This document shows, in pieces, positions 1 to 12,708 of a stretch of DNA of 64,000 nucleotides. This stretch comes from Lonicera japonica. Lineage: Eukaryota > Streptophyta > Magnoliopsida > Dipsacales > Caprifoliaceae. The position numbers and the translations under genes were made by a program. The notes under the pieces were generated by a model. It saw nothing but the letters and a program-made list of their open reading frames with translations, had not been told where the DNA came from and ran no database searches. The stretch's first letter is position 1. Every line of letters starts with the position of its first letter. The stretch is from assembly GCA_021464415.1 (NCBI GenBank), contig CM038469.1, positions 63,531,650 through 63,595,649 of the forward strand, in the 5' to 3' direction.

Positions 1-1436
1 TATAAATTAAGGACACTATACAAAAAAGACACTAATATCCCTTCCTTATAATGTCTCACGCTCATTATGACACTAATAGCAACCAGAAGGTGCTAAATGC
101 ATTTAGCACCACCTGGACACCAACCAGAAGGTGCTAAATGCATTTAGCACCTTCTGAACAATAACCAGAAAATGCTAAATGCACAACCAGAAGGTGCTAA
201 ATGCATTTAGCACCACCTGGACACTAACCAGAAGGTGTTAAATGCATTTAGCACATTCTGAACAATAACCAGAAAATGCTAAATGCACAACCAGAAGGTG
301 CTAAATGCATTTAGCACCACCTGGACACCAACCAGAAGGTGCTAAATGCATTTAGCACCTTCTGAACAATAACTAGAAAATGCTAAATGCACAACCAGAA
401 GGTGCTAAATGCATTTAGCACCACCTGGACACCAACCAGAAAGTGCTAAATGCATTTAGCACCTTCTGAACAATAACTAGAAAATGCTAAATGCATTTAG
501 CACCACCTGGACACCAACCAGAAGGTGCTAAATGCATTTAGCACCTTCTGAACAATAACTAGAAAATACTAAATGCACAACCAGAAGGTGCTAAATGCAT
601 TTAGCACCACCTGGACCAAAAGGTGCTAAATGCATTTAGCACTTTCTGAGTACCAACTAGAAGATTTAGCACCAATCTGTTTCAGTATGAATTGTGCTAA
701 ATGGTGCTAAATCTGTTTAGCACCAATCTATGTTTTCTATTATTCTGCACAAAGATCACAGGAGGGAGGGAAAGGAACGGATAGATAAATTAGAGTATTT
801 ATTTAGCCTAAGGAATTTGAAATTGGTACAACAACTTTGAGGATTCTTGGGATCTGAATCCATTCATCGATCATTTTAAACCATAATTAACAAAATATTA
901 TTTATACATAAAATAGTGCGTACATACAAACATACATAGAATGAGATGATGAGTTGAGTCAAAGTCTTGGGCTTCGGAGGCAAGCGGATCTGGGCGGAGG
1001 AGAGTAGTTAGCTTGCTTAGATCGAGAAGAAATCAAAAAATCTGCTATCTTACTAATACTACTTCGTTTGTGTGCCGAGTTATTGATTCAAACCCCAAGA
1101 AGAAGTTGGAGAAGAAGAAGAAGAGGGAAAGTGAACGATGTGGATTGAAGCACATCTCTCTCATCTAGAGCAGACGAGTTAAGAGTCAAAAGTATTCGGT
1201 CCATCAACATTTTGCACAAAGATCTAGAGAGAGAAAGAAAATTCATTAAAAAAAAGATCTAGAGAGAGTTCAGTGGTTGGTTTATACATAAATGATTTTA
1301 TATATAAATGGTTTATATATATATGTAAGAGAGAGAAAGAGAGGGGTGATGGAGAGGGAATTATATTTGGGTATTTTTGTCCATCAACATTTATCATTTT
1401 CCTTAAAATAAATTAATATTATGAAAAGTGTCCTTA
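1..1436 (+). mobile_element. Non-autonomous DNA transposon (MITE-like), palindrome-array family, copy A
   Basis: The segment shares both ends with the inverted segment 52018-52889. The left end (around 10-40, containing AAGGACACTATACAAAAAAG) and the right end (around 1378-1436, ending in AGTGTCCTT) both recur there. AAGGACACT and AGTGTCCTT form a short terminal inverted repeat. Between them lie a palindrome array (81-645) and a purine-rich segment with GA runs. No coding capacity is seen. The left boundary is uncertain because similarity to copy B continues to window base 1, so the element may begin outside the window. No clear target duplication was found, so the superfamily is open. Confidence 0.65.
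81..645. repeat. Tandem array of a 22-bp perfect palindrome in 104-bp higher-order units
   Basis: The core GGTGCTAAATG/CATTTAGCACC is its own reverse complement. About 12 full or near-full copies and several half copies occur. A higher-order unit of exactly 104 bp (two palindromes plus one half-palindrome) starts at 81, 185, 289 and 393, followed by a shortened unit and a last partial one. Spacers alternate between ACCTGGACACCAACCAGAA-type and TTCTGAACAATAACCAGAA-type. In DNA or RNA each unit could form a hairpin. Confidence 0.95.
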
Positions 1437-3104
1437 TTGTAAAACCAAATTATGAAATTAGTACTATTTCCTTTTATTAAACATGAGTCTGTCCTAAGAG
1501 TTATAAAACATTATGGAACGAGACCTTATAACTCATTATCTCTTTTAAAATATCCACCTAAGTAGTTAATATATATATATATATATACACTATAAATTAT
1601 TAGAAGAACTTGTATATGTGTTGGGCTGTAAAAAAATTTAAAATGGTTGTTAAACACAAACTCCCAAGAAGTCTAGATATACTCCGTATTTGTTTTTCAA
1701 CTGGACTCCTTGCCGCTGTTAATTGTTTAATCCATCACAAGACTAATGTTTCAATTTTTCTGTGGGCTTCAAAACAGGGATTGAACTCTGCATTTCTAAA
1801 AATTGTTTAATTTTTACAAATAAAAATTGCATATCATCAGAAAGTCCATTAATATATAATTTTCCGAGTCATTCATATAAATACACAAATAAAAAAAGGT
1901 AGTACTAATGTCAAAGCAATTATGCTCATTATTATAGTAAAATATAAAATATAATTTCTCAAATCAATACTATATTCTAATAAATAAATAATTACTTTAA
2001 TAATATGAATAACCATAAAAAATTTCTTAACTCTCCAAAAGAAATATATAATGCGGATATTCGTATATGATATGGATAATGACCATGAAGAAGATGATGT
2101 AACAAATGGAAGACTTTGAAAGGGTGGCCAACTACATTTAGAAGGTCTCGTAGATAATGTTTAAGTGATACGTCATTATTTTTAACTTTAATATTTATTT
2201 GTTAAACTTTAAAATATTTTAACTTATAATTTTATTTCAATAAATTTATACTATTAAAAAATATCTTTTAAAATCTATCAAACAAGATCCATATTCTTTA
2301 TAATTTTCCTTAAAGAAATTGATGAATAATGTCAATAACAATTTGATTGACAATACTATTTCTAGATGATTTTTTTTCAACTTAACCATGAACAAGATTT
2401 TTTGGGCCGTATGCTTATATATCCATGTTTTTAATATATCTAATTAATGTTAGAATTGGAGATGCTATAAGAGTAGTACTATTTGCGAAGCCGGGATATT
2501 TTTCTAAAACATATTTTTGTAAATTGTTAAATTTACATATAATTTGTTATATCCATACATAATAAAAATCAAAACCAATAACATTACTCGCTTTAGTTTA
2601 ACTAAGGTTGGTTAATATCCGAACATAACTATTTTAATTGATGAATACACTTGAGCCTGCATATGCTATTTTCTATTTGAACATTAAATACTATTAATTA
2701 AATTTACATATTTTCAGTTACAAAAGCTCTGGAGAAGCAAAGTCATTGACAAAATATAAATCTCACTATGAAAATTTTGTTCTACAGTAAAAACTCAATA
2801 AAAATAATATTTAATAAAATAATAATCTCTTTAAATTAATAAATTTTGTTGGTACTGACTCAAGTTCAAAAGCTAAATTAATATTTTCACTAAATTTATA
2901 AGATAATATTTTTTTATAAGATCCCATTAAGCCTATTGGTTACATAAATTAATAATTCACATTTTTCAGACCTACTATCATGCCTTATCAAAATATGAAT
3001 ACAAAGTTATTTGTTTTTTTACTGAAATTTATATTTATCTTTTTGCTGAGATGGGAAGAGATTGGAATTGAAGTATGACAAATTATATAATTTTTGTCAT
3101 GTAA
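1437..3104. other. Intergenic, no gene seen
   Basis: AT-rich sequence with short AT microsatellites (around 1570-1588). The only open frames are short and lack codon structure or family resemblance. No RNA gene or bounded transposon was recognised here. Confidence 0.6.
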
Positions 3105-3925
3105 GAGCATACCCAGCGGGTAGGGTAAATTGATAAATTTACCCTACCCTTGTTCACAGGAGGAAATTAGAGGGTAAAAATTTGGTAGGTAAGGTAGAAA
3201 ATGAATAAATTTACTATACCACTAATTTTTAATCATACGAATGTGCGTCACTCGTATCACACATACGAATTTAGTACACTCGTATAAAAAAAATGATGGC
3301 TCACTCGTATCAGTCATATGAGTGTGGCCTACTCATATGACCCATACGAGTGAAGCACACTCGTATGGATGGAGCCATATATATATATATATATATATAT
3401 ATTATTTTATTTCTCATATTTCCGTTAAGCATGGGATGGTTTGGATGGTATCAGATGGGTTAACCTTTTAACTTTTGGGAGTGAAATTGTAAAAGTTTTT
3501 AAAGTTTATATTTCAAACCAATTTTTAATTGTTTTTGTATTATTTAAGTGCCCTTATTATGTCGCCACACGAATATAATTTTTTTATGTTTAATACAAAC
3601 AATATAAATATAATTTTTCTTTTAAATAATTTCATTTGAATTATTAAATTGTTGGGTCAAAAATATAATTAATCAAAGTTATGGTGCAAACGGTGTAAAT
3701 GAAAGAGTTTTTTAAAAAAAAACAAAAGGCAAAATGGGTCATATGAGTGTGGCTCACTCGTATGGCCAATTTTGAAAAAAAAAAAAATCTTTGCACATAA
3801 TTCATACGGGTGACATATATTCGTATAAGTATATTTTCTACCCTACCCGTTGGACTCAGCTTTGAAAATTAACTAATTGAACGAGTAAATTTAGCCTGAT
3901 TTTTAACTTTCCATTGTGGATGCTC
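3105..3925. mobile_element. Tourist/PIF-Harbinger-like MITE
   Basis: The ends are GAGCATACCCAGCGGG on the left and an inverted counterpart ending TGTGGATGCTC on the right. They are flanked by the 3-bp direct repeat TAA (3102-3104 and 3926-3928), as expected of PIF/Harbinger insertions (TWA target). Subterminal segments pair more widely: GGGTAGGGTAAAT on the left against TACCCTACCCG on the right. The interior has no ORF. It contains an (AT)n tract (around 3378-3402) and many copies of an ACTCGTATG motif in both orientations, for example around 3247-3370 and 3736-3765. Confidence 0.7.
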
Positions 3926-3928
3926 TAA

Positions 3929-4870
3929 TAAGAAGAAGTAGTAGAGAGATGGTGTATATATATAAAGAGTAATTAATTTTGGAAGACCAAAGATAATATA
4001 ATTGCTTAATTAAGTTTTTATGAAATAAAAATTTAGGGAAGATCAATATCACAAAATTGGAAACATAAATCTTTCAAATTTCAAATTATTTATCAAAGGA
4101 TAATATAATTTACTTAATTAAGTTTAAGGGAAAAAAAATATTAGAAAGTTCAAGATAACAATATTAGAAACACAAATCTTATGGTAAATCATTAACTTAT
4201 CAATAAATTAAAATCTTATTTAGTTAATAAAATCGGCCAGTCCTGATTGTATTAATTTATAAAGTTTTTACTGTAGTTCATTTCTTGGTGTTGTGGCCAT
4301 TAATGTTCATGGTCTAAAGCTCACTAAGAGCTATAGTTTTAATGTGGTTGAGTCCAAAGTTATGCCTTAGAGTTCATTTCATATTGAAGAATAGTGGAGG
4401 CCATATCGGTTATATTACCACGGCAATAGTGATATGACTCATCCCTTTAGTCAATCTTATAGTGATTGAGGAACTAAAAAGGAGGGTGAAAAACATAGGT
4501 GCAACTAGCATTTCACATGTATGTACACGAAGAGATATCTCATATGCATATGATTAATATTAAGATCTCAGTTGGTCATTCCAATTATGCACATGGTAAG
4601 AAATCAATGCATATAACACTAAAATATTGCTAACAGATCGAGATAATATATAAATGGAGAAAGTGCATATCTCATTTTTTATTTTGCTTGCTTTTTAGTG
4701 TTGTTTATATAACAATATAGCATACAACTTGATTACGTTATGTTTCTGCGGTTCTGCAATTATGCCCCATTAGATAAATTAGGTTACAAACACATACTAA
4801 AAACAGGAACTAATTATAAATTGTTGATGACCTATCGTAAGAGAGAAACTGCTGCGAAAAGGACCACTTA
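3929..4870. other. Intergenic, no gene seen
   Basis: AT-rich sequence. The stretch around 4260-4560 is less AT-rich but has no sustained reading frame. Nothing recognisable was found. Confidence 0.55.
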
Positions 4871-4887
4871 ACTTTTCTTGAAGACAA

Positions 4888-5033
4888 GAAGAGAGGGATT
4901 GGCCTAGTGGTAAGCAACCTCCACCATTGTCTTAAGGTCAAGGGTTCGACTCATGAGGTTGAGAGGTTTCTTTGTTTGTAGGATTAAGGGAGAGACTTAG
5001 ATTTCCATTAATTTTTTTTAAAAAAAAAAAAAA
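4888..5033 (+). mobile_element. tRNA-derived SINE with 17-bp target-site duplication
   Basis: The body begins with an RNA polymerase III A-box-like block (GGCCTAGTGGTAAGC) and has a B-box-like block (GGGTTCGACTCA) about 35 bases on. It ends in a T run followed by a long A tract. The 17-bp sequence ACTTTTCTTGAAGACAA flanks it at 4871-4887 and 5034-5050, a textbook target-primed insertion signature. A related copy lies at 61725-61878. The perfect flanking repeats imply a fairly recent insertion. Confidence 0.88.
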
Positions 5034-5050
5034 ACTTTTCTTGAAGACAA

Positions 5051-7774
5051 TAAATTCAAAAAACGTTAGGAGAAGCGAGACGCTTGAATTTTTAAGAAAA
5101 CCTAACAATGCTATAAAGAGATTGGCATCAAGTAGATGTTTCTAATGGGGTGAGAATGCTATTAAATTAAATGAAATGGAGGGCAAGAGATATTTCAAAA
5201 TATGGGAACACATGCTCCATTGTACTAATGTAGTATTAGATTAGATGTACGAGATATTTCAAAAGCTCGCATAACGTAACAAATTCCAATCTTCTACGTT
5301 TAGCCCTTAAACCTTTATATAAGATGTACAATCTAAACTTTTTAGCCCATCTAGAAGAGTGAAACAATAAGGGTCATTTGATAACAAAGTTGGAAAGTGA
5401 TTAGAAAATTAATTTATTTTATGAGAATTTGAGAAAATAGATGAGTGATTTGTGAGATATTCTTCGTCTTTTTTGTAATTTTCACAGGATTTTTTTCTTA
5501 CCCTTCTTACCTATTGTCAAAAGAACTTCATTACATAGCAAAACAAAAAAGTAACATAACATGTTAGCAAATTACGACTTTTTTTTAACTTCTGATAAAA
5601 ATAAATAATATTTTCAATTATTTTCAAATTTTAGCGTACCATGGTTTGTTACTATTACTATAGCTATAATTCACCTGCCATTACAAAATTTTTAACTCTA
5701 GCAAGTAGGTTACTAATCCCATATGGCCTCAAAAAGTTCCCCAACTATATAACTACTTTATATCCTAGTATAGACAATATCAAGGGTGGAGATAATTCAG
5801 TCCCAGTATATCTTATACATTATTTCCTTTTTGGGTTTTTTTAATGCTTTTAGCCTATTATAAACAAAAAGACCTTAAGAAATAATTCAATTCGGAAATC
5901 CTAAAAAAATAAACAACTCCTTTGAACGGATAATGTTGCCGATGCTAGCGAAGAGGGGCAACGTTCACTAGCCGTCTGATGAATTTATGCGCATAATCGA
6001 GTCCCAAAAATTCAAAATTGATTATCTATGTGATGTAACCTTCACAACTAATACCCGCACAACCATTAGCTTGAAATGGATCACCAGTGTGAAAGATTTC
6101 TGTGTGGCATTAAAGAATAAAAGGGGTGTTTTTTCTTTTTCTTTTGCAAATAAAAAATAAAGGATTATTTAGTTGTGAACTTATCAAAACTAGAAAAAGA
6201 GAAACGGAGTCAAAAAAAAACTTTATGGATGTATATAAAAACACTCATTTCAAAACTTGTTCTTATAACAGTTTCAATTCTTCCAAATACTCCATTAAGC
6301 AAAATTGAATCATTTTAAAAGCAAAAGCTTTTAATTGACTAATCGCAAGTGAACTAATTTGATAATTAAAAATTTCCATAAAGAGGCCATTACTGATTAT
6401 GTACTTATGATACAAAAATATTATTTTACATACAATTTATTTTATTCCATCCACTTCACACACGTAAGGTGTGCTCCATAGGCTAGTTAAATCTTAACTC
6501 TTCAGAAATAGTGGAAAGCAAATAAACAGATTGAGGATGTTCCTATATTAAAGGGAATTTTAACAAATTTTATGGAAATGGATCGAAGTCGGTGTGACCA
6601 ATTTTAAGTTAAAGTTGTATTTCATTTTAATAAATAAATAAGAAGAGTCATTCGATCTTGTGGATTAAATAGAAGATACCAATATGTCATGGGTAGCGAA
6701 TTAAAGAGTAATATGTACAATTCCCTTTCTAATCCATGATATATGGTAATTCCAGAACTCCAAACTTCTGCATAGTTATTGAAGAAGTGCTTGCTAGGTA
6801 CAATTTTTACATTTCATGTATTATTCTCTACATGTATTAATTAAATATTTGTCATCATGTAAATACTTGAGTTTTTTCTATCTATTTACAAATGGTGGTA
6901 GATTTATATTGAAGAAAAATTAGTGATCGTATTGCCTACGTTGATTTTAGAGTTTTTATCAAAAACAATTTTAGATTTGATAAGCGGACTTAAAACCTCA
7001 GGTCTAATCAAATATTAGTACTGATGAAATCTTGTGTTGTGTTTTCTAGCTAACAATTTATATCAATCAAACAATCCACAATACAAGGAATTTACGAGGT
7101 ATCCCTACTTGTGTAGGACTAATCCTCAGGACTAACTGACAGTGATTCACTATGATCAAAACAGAATTATAAACTCGGTGACTTACAAAAATTACTTTCC
7201 CACAATTTACGCAATAGTCCCCTCAATCTATTGAACGTTGAATCCAACTTCAACTAGTTAAGCGTAGCACTTCCCGCTTTTTTCAGCTTACCCGTCGCCT
7301 CCTTCTATGCACTTGATCACAATCTTTCACCCCTATGTACGATCTATCTTATCGCGCATTAACCACTTCACTCACCCCATTTTCAATCGCAACCAAAGTT
7401 ACTCTCACATGATTATGAACGTTTTGAATCCTACTTATTAAATTTGAAGAACAATAAGATCTTGTATGGTATGTAAACAAAATCTAAGTAGTATATCAAT
7501 ACTCTCAAAAATTAATTATAATGTTTTGATATTTTTTGACTCAAAAAACTTTCTAAAATTATATATTTTTTTTTCCAATCTAATGATTATATTTATAAAA
7601 AAAATATAAAGCTAAAATTTTTAATAAAAATATTAAAAATATAAAAAAAATTGCGAAAAAAATTCGTGACTCAAAAAATAGTGTTGGATAAATCTAAGAA
7701 AGGAAAAGTAATTTTATGAAAAACACTTTGCCGAATCGATCCAAATTTGTACAAAAGCCGCGTACCTTTATCAA
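5051..7774. other. Intergenic, no gene seen
   Basis: Several frames of about 60-67 codons occur (near 5641 and 6126), but they show low-complexity composition, no introns with conserved ends and no family resemblance. The less AT-rich stretch around 6990-7400 could be a decayed repeat, but no boundaries were found. Confidence 0.5.
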
Positions 7775-8320
7775 CTTTGCACGTGGCTTCACTTTAATGG
7801 ATGGCTTGAATTAATGAAAGCCGACGTGGGTTTTGAAAACTAAGAAGCATCTTTGACTTTTTCAAAGTATTCCTTTTTCAAATTTTTTTACTATTTATGT
7901 ATTATATAAAAACTTATCTTTAATATTTCTTTTTAGTTTAATTTCATCATATTAAATTTGTTCGGCGCGGATCCGATTCAAATTTGAGAAGTAATTTTAT
8001 AGAATATATTAGACATGAAAAAAAAAATTCAATAATTTATTTCGACTAGACTTTTCGAATTTCGATAAAACTCAATAAAAATACTTAAAAATAAATTTGA
8101 CTTAAAAAAATTTTAATTTGGATTTAACGCTCAATCCACCGCCTATATTTTGAATTAGACCATATAACCAACTTATCTTAGATCCTGAATTATGTACAGT
8201 GTATCCAGTAAGTTTGGCGAGCTTCCGTTAATTTTCGCATTTTCAAATCTTCAATTCGACTTAAACAATTATAATAGAAAAAGTGTTTTTGGCATTGGAA
8301 TCATGCCAACTAAAAATATA
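7775..8320. repeat. Unclassified dispersed repeat, copy 1
   Basis: About 550 bp align in the same orientation with 25770-26303 plus 36443-36510. Shared landmarks in order are a CACGTGGCTT block, ATCTTTGACTTTT, AATTTCA(C/T)C(A/T)TATTAAAT, a GAAAAAAA...TTCAATAATTT block, TTTAACGCTCAATC(C/G)ACC, GCGAGCTTC(C/T)(G/A)TTAATT and finally GCCAACTAAAAATATA. No coding potential or clear terminal repeats. It may be a fragment of an older element. Confidence 0.7.
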
Positions 8321-8851
8321 TACCTAACATATAACCTAATTTAATTTTTTTTAGCATAATCAACAAAAAGAAAGCTAATCAAATTCATATGCGAGAAGTT
8401 CAAATTCATATCTTGTAGCACCAAAGATAAAAATAATGCAAAAAAATTCAACAACTCATATGTAAAACAACATAGTAAGAAGTGAAAAAAAAGGGACGAA
8501 TAAGCCAACTTAAAATATCAATTAGTATTGTATAAAAATAAAAGAAAATCTTACCAATTATATTACAAATATTGAAATAGAGAAAATCTCACCAATAAAA
8601 TTGCCGACCCCAACGAAGATATATGAGTAAACTTCAAATGGGTTTACGTACGACACTTGAAGGACAGTGTCTTAAAGATTAAAAGGGTTTGGATTAAGAA
8701 AATTAGAAATGGAATCAAGGGAGCATATGTTCATTAAATGAATAAAAATGGCAAGGCAAATAAAAAAAGCATATGAAGAGGGAGAATAAACGGCAATGGA
8801 AGAGCAAGGATCGACATGATTATTAGCGAAAACCTATATAATTAACTGTAT
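8321..8851. other. Intergenic, no gene seen
   Basis: AT-rich sequence without a sustained reading frame or recognisable repeat boundary. Confidence 0.5.
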
Positions 8852-9830
8852 TCAGTGGCAAAGCTAAGATTTCGACTAAGTGAAGCGAAATTCAAAGCAA
8901 ATGCACTAAATCATATTTAAAGCTTTGGAATTTTAATACAAACAAAATAGTATTAATAATAATAATAATTCATACAACTTATATAACAAATGCGAACAAT
9001 TACAATAACATTCAACGGTCTTTTATATTTTGGAAGTATTGCAACACTTCCTCTTTGCTAATATTTTTAAAGTATTGCAACATTAATATTCGACGATTAG
9101 GAGTTGACACCTAAATCACTAAATATTCAACAATTAATAAATAAACACAACTAATATTATGCAAGCAATCAACAATATAAATAAAATTCAATAATTAGGA
9201 GTTTACACCTAAATCACCAAATATTCAACAATTACTCGATGGTTCAAGAAATACACTTAATATTATGTAATTAATAAAAAAAATACAACTAATATTATGC
9301 CATTAATCAACAATATAACAAATATTCAACAATTGGGAATTTAAACTTAAATCACCAAATATTCAATAATCAATCAATAGTTCAAGAAATACACTAAATA
9401 TTATGCAATTAATAAAGAAACACAACTAATACTATGCAAGTAATCAAATAATAAAATAATCTCTAATTTTGAAAAAGTGTATCTAAAAATATAATTAGGA
9501 AGATAATGGGCGTGGTCACAGTTGCGAGGAGGCAGTGGGTTGTGGGCGGGGTGGTGCAGAGCAGTGGCGGTGGAGCAAAAGTTGAGACAATGGGAGTGAG
9601 AGTGAAATTGCAGCTCTAGACAGTGGGTTTGTGTTTGTTTAATTTGTAAGTTGAAGTTTTCAAATGACCCCTAAAGTTTTGCCCTTGACAGTTAGGTACC
9701 CTAAAGTTTATTTTTATGAATATAAGTTCATATATATATTTAAAAAATACCCTATATTTAGTAAAAAAAAAATCAAAACCAAGTGGGGGTGTTTGCCCCG
9801 CCTGGCCTTACACCCCTTCGCCCCTGCTTG
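8852..9830. mobile_element. Possible degenerate terminal-inverted-repeat element
   Basis: The left sequence CAGTGGCAAAGCTAAGATTTC and the right sequence CCTTCGCCCCTGC (around 9818-9830) are imperfect inverse complements. They resemble the GTGGCGGAGCCAGGA-type ends common in plant DNA repeats (from general knowledge). The interior includes the tandem repeat at 9090-9470 and no coding sequence. No target duplication was confirmed, so this is tentative. Confidence 0.3.
9090..9470. repeat. Degenerate tandem repeat, units of about 100-140 bp
   Basis: The block (G/A)GAGTT(G/T)ACACCTAAATCAC(T/C)AAATATTCAACAATTA recurs at about 9098, 9197 and, more diverged, 9336. It is followed each time by AATAAA.AAACACAACTAATATTATGC-like sequence. 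Three imperfect units are visible. Confidence 0.7.
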
Positions 9831-10012
9831 TATTTATAGAGAGGGAGGCAAGACGTACAGAGAGTAGTGAATACGGGAAAAAAAAACCTAAAACCAATGA
9901 GGGATAGAAGAACGTATATTTATGTAATTACAAAACTAATTAGTTTAATACCAATAAATGACATTTAGCATCATTAATGCATATGGACAACTTCCTCCAT
10001 ATTACTTATATA

Positions 10013-10040
10013 CTAGAGTACTACCCGTGCGATGCACGGG
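10013..10040 (-). other. Helitron 3' terminal hairpin and CTAG end
   Basis: The minus strand reads CCCGTGC-ATC-GCACGGG (10040-10024), a perfect 7-bp stem with a 3-nt loop. It is followed by TAGTACT and the terminal CTAG, then host T. A GC-rich hairpin 10-12 nt before a CTRR terminus is the hallmark Helitron 3' end. Confidence 0.92.
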
Positions 10041-10312
10041 CGAATTTATGAAAAATATAGTATTTGTATTCTAATAAAGAACCAAAATTGGAAAACCAAT
10101 AGGATTAAATGTTCATAACATTTGAAATATTTATAGTTTGTTAATAGTATTTGCATTATCATAAAGAACTAAAATTGAAAAAGCAATAGGCTTCAATCTT
10201 AATTACATTCGTAATATTTATAGTTTTTTGTAGAAACATTGTTTAAAATATTGTTGATAACGTTGTAGTGTATTCTTCGATGTATACTATTTACTCATTC
10301 TGCTTTGCTTCG

Positions 10313-12708
10313 TTATTCCTGCAAGAGAAGAACAAAATAGAAGAATTATTAGATTATATGTCTGTATTTGAAATTCTTAGAAATGGGTTTTGTTGGAATT
10401 AGGTGGATTATTTTGAAAGAAATATTATTTGTAACATCAATTCGTCCCAATTACCTTCGGAGTTTTTGCTTTTTTTGTTTGTGCCTCATTCAGTTTGTGC
10501 TTTTCATATTTTCGCTTGTTCGGTTTTGTTGATGATCTTTGTACTTGACTTTGTGTATCCTTGTCGCTTGATTCAACTGTAATGGAATTGTCTGATGAAT
10601 CCTGCGTGAGATTTTTAATGGTGAATAATTGTATGAGATTTGTAAATTTACATGTTAAGATTTTGAGTAATGTGGTTTACCTCCTCTTGATTTGTTTGTA
10701 TGCTTGCGGGTGTGGGAAGACTTTCTGTGAAGGCAATTGTAGTGACCGTGTAGTTTTCTAACCCTTTGACTAAGTTGAATTGATTCAACTTAAGTTGGAA
10801 TTCATATGTGTTGCCTATGATTTGAGTAACGCCATCCGAAATACTTGAGATGCTCTGTGTTATACCATATTTCTATTTTATTGTTAGTGAACGTTTGTTT
10901 ATTTAAATAAAGAGACTACGTATTTTGAAGATATTACTCACTTCGAGGATGTTTTTGCTTTTGTAGAGTTGTGTAACTGGTACTTTAAGTATTTTCTCCG
11001 CCTCTTTATCGAAAATGACAAATGTTATGGATGCGGAGTCGTCTTTTACTTGGACGTGCAATTTGTACCTAATGTATAAGGCAATAATTATTAGACATTA
11101 GTATTATAAGTTGATATTATATTTGTTTGTATGTACCTTGGTTTCGGAAATTGTTCGTCATTGTTGCATTTTGAGCACCAAAATGTGGAACCACTTTCTT
11201 TGACTTTTTTGCCACATAATCTACATGAGTTGTAGAACCATCCAGCTTCTTTGTCAATACCGTAAATAGTAGCTTTGCAGGTCAATAGCATCTCCTGTAT
11301 CAAGTTTAGTAACATATTTATAATGTTCAACATCATAATATGGTAATTGTGTTATGGAGTTTGTAGAGTTTGTTTTAACTACATACCTCAGAACTTGAAT
11401 CTGAATGCAAGTTTAGTATCTCATATATAGTTTTACTTTGGATTTGCATTGAAGCACTACTTTTTTTATCTTCGAACTTTAATGGTTTATCATTGTATGT
11501 GTTCCTGTTTGAGATTTTATAGTGAGAGTCATAATATGGATTTTTAATTTTTACCTTAAACTATAAGTGGTCAAAATATCTTATACCTCGTTTTTAGCGC
11601 TTCGACCTCTGGAATGTCTAAGTTTAAGTAAACCTTGCTCAATGTAGTCGTCGTTAAGTATATTTCGCCTGTAGAAGAATAAGTTTTTGGTCATTTGTCT
11701 TTTGTCTATGTTGATGAAATTATTTGATGATAAATTCTTGTAAGAAGTATATAATAAATGATAATTGTGTTACCTTTGAATTCTTTAACTGATGTGGAGG
11801 TCACAATAACTATAATAGGCTGAGATTGTTGATCGCACAATGTTTCCGTTATTTGGTTTGCTCGATCTGCCCATAGTGTCACGCGTAAATTGTGGTCACT
11901 GCAATAAAGGTTGGGTTTTCAGTATTAGAAATTTTATACGACAATTCATATGATGTACAGTTAATTAAATAAAGTTGTTTGTAGAATCTTAATGTACCTA
12001 GAATCTTTAATATAAATAATCCTTTTTTTGATTATTGAGCCTCTTGTAACTTGATCTTCTGCAGCAGTCATTGAAGTAAGGTATCCTATAACATCTGCGG
12101 AGGATATTTTATTTATTTTATTATTTCTGGTAAAATATATTTATTGTTGTTATTGAACATTGTAAATGAATAATATATTATATGTTACCAGTTAGCTGTA
12201 TGTCGTTATTGAGACGACTTTCGACTTTCTCGAATGGCAGGAATTGGAATTTGTGGAGAGGGATTGTGTCGTTATCTTCGTCCAGCAATTCAAATGTTGT
12301 CGTTGGCAAGAAATATATCATATATTGCTGTGGGACAGGTCTATAGCTCGGTTTGTTTTGCGCAACTTTAAAATTTGAGATTGAGTATACTTTTCCTTCA
12401 TCGACTTTGTCAGACAAATCAAATACCAAATTTTTGGGGATTGAAGCATGGATGCAGTCACGCTGTTTCAAAATTTGTATAATTAATACCCGTTTATGTA
12501 TAAATATATAAATCTAGAGAATGATGTGGTTTCTTACATTTTCATCTAGTAGAAGCATGTCAACTGAAATTGTCTCATCTCCAGATTTAATGTTAATTGC
12601 GTCCCATTTCCTTGTAACTCTTACTTTAACTGTCCAGTCTTCTCTGCCCTTCCTGATGTCACATAGTAGCATAGTTTGTCTTGTCATTTTCACCTGCGCA
12701 TAATTCAT
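10313..12708 (-). CDS. RPA70-like single-stranded DNA-binding protein carried by the Helitron, 11 exons
   Basis: Hand-built model on the minus strand: 12708-12538, 12462-12189, 12094-11998, 11898-11774, 11668-11587, 11504-11387, 11294-11137, 11068-10942, 10854-10681, 10601-10455, 10318-10313. All introns are GT-AG, every phase agrees, and the total is 1479 nt (492 aa plus stop). The N-terminal exons give OB-fold signatures (DWTVKVRVTRKWDA, then KVYSISNF). A middle OB fold contains LRVTLWADRA and VYLNLDIPEV. The C-terminal OB fold has a four-cysteine zinc ribbon (CKATIYG...CRLCGK...CSKC), as in RPA1 DNA-binding domain C. A lysine-rich tail (KPNKRKYEKHK) follows. RPA1-like genes are known companions in plant Helitrons, where they probably bind single-stranded intermediates. 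The first ATG is uncertain: an acceptor-like CAG lies inside the first codons and MTRQTM, seven codons on, is an alternative start. The last two-codon exon is the weakest. Confidence 0.8.

Noticed and set aside
81..645. CRISPR-like array
   Set aside because: Repeats are palindromes separated by two recurring spacers rather than unique ones, the host is a plant, and the block sits inside a transposon.
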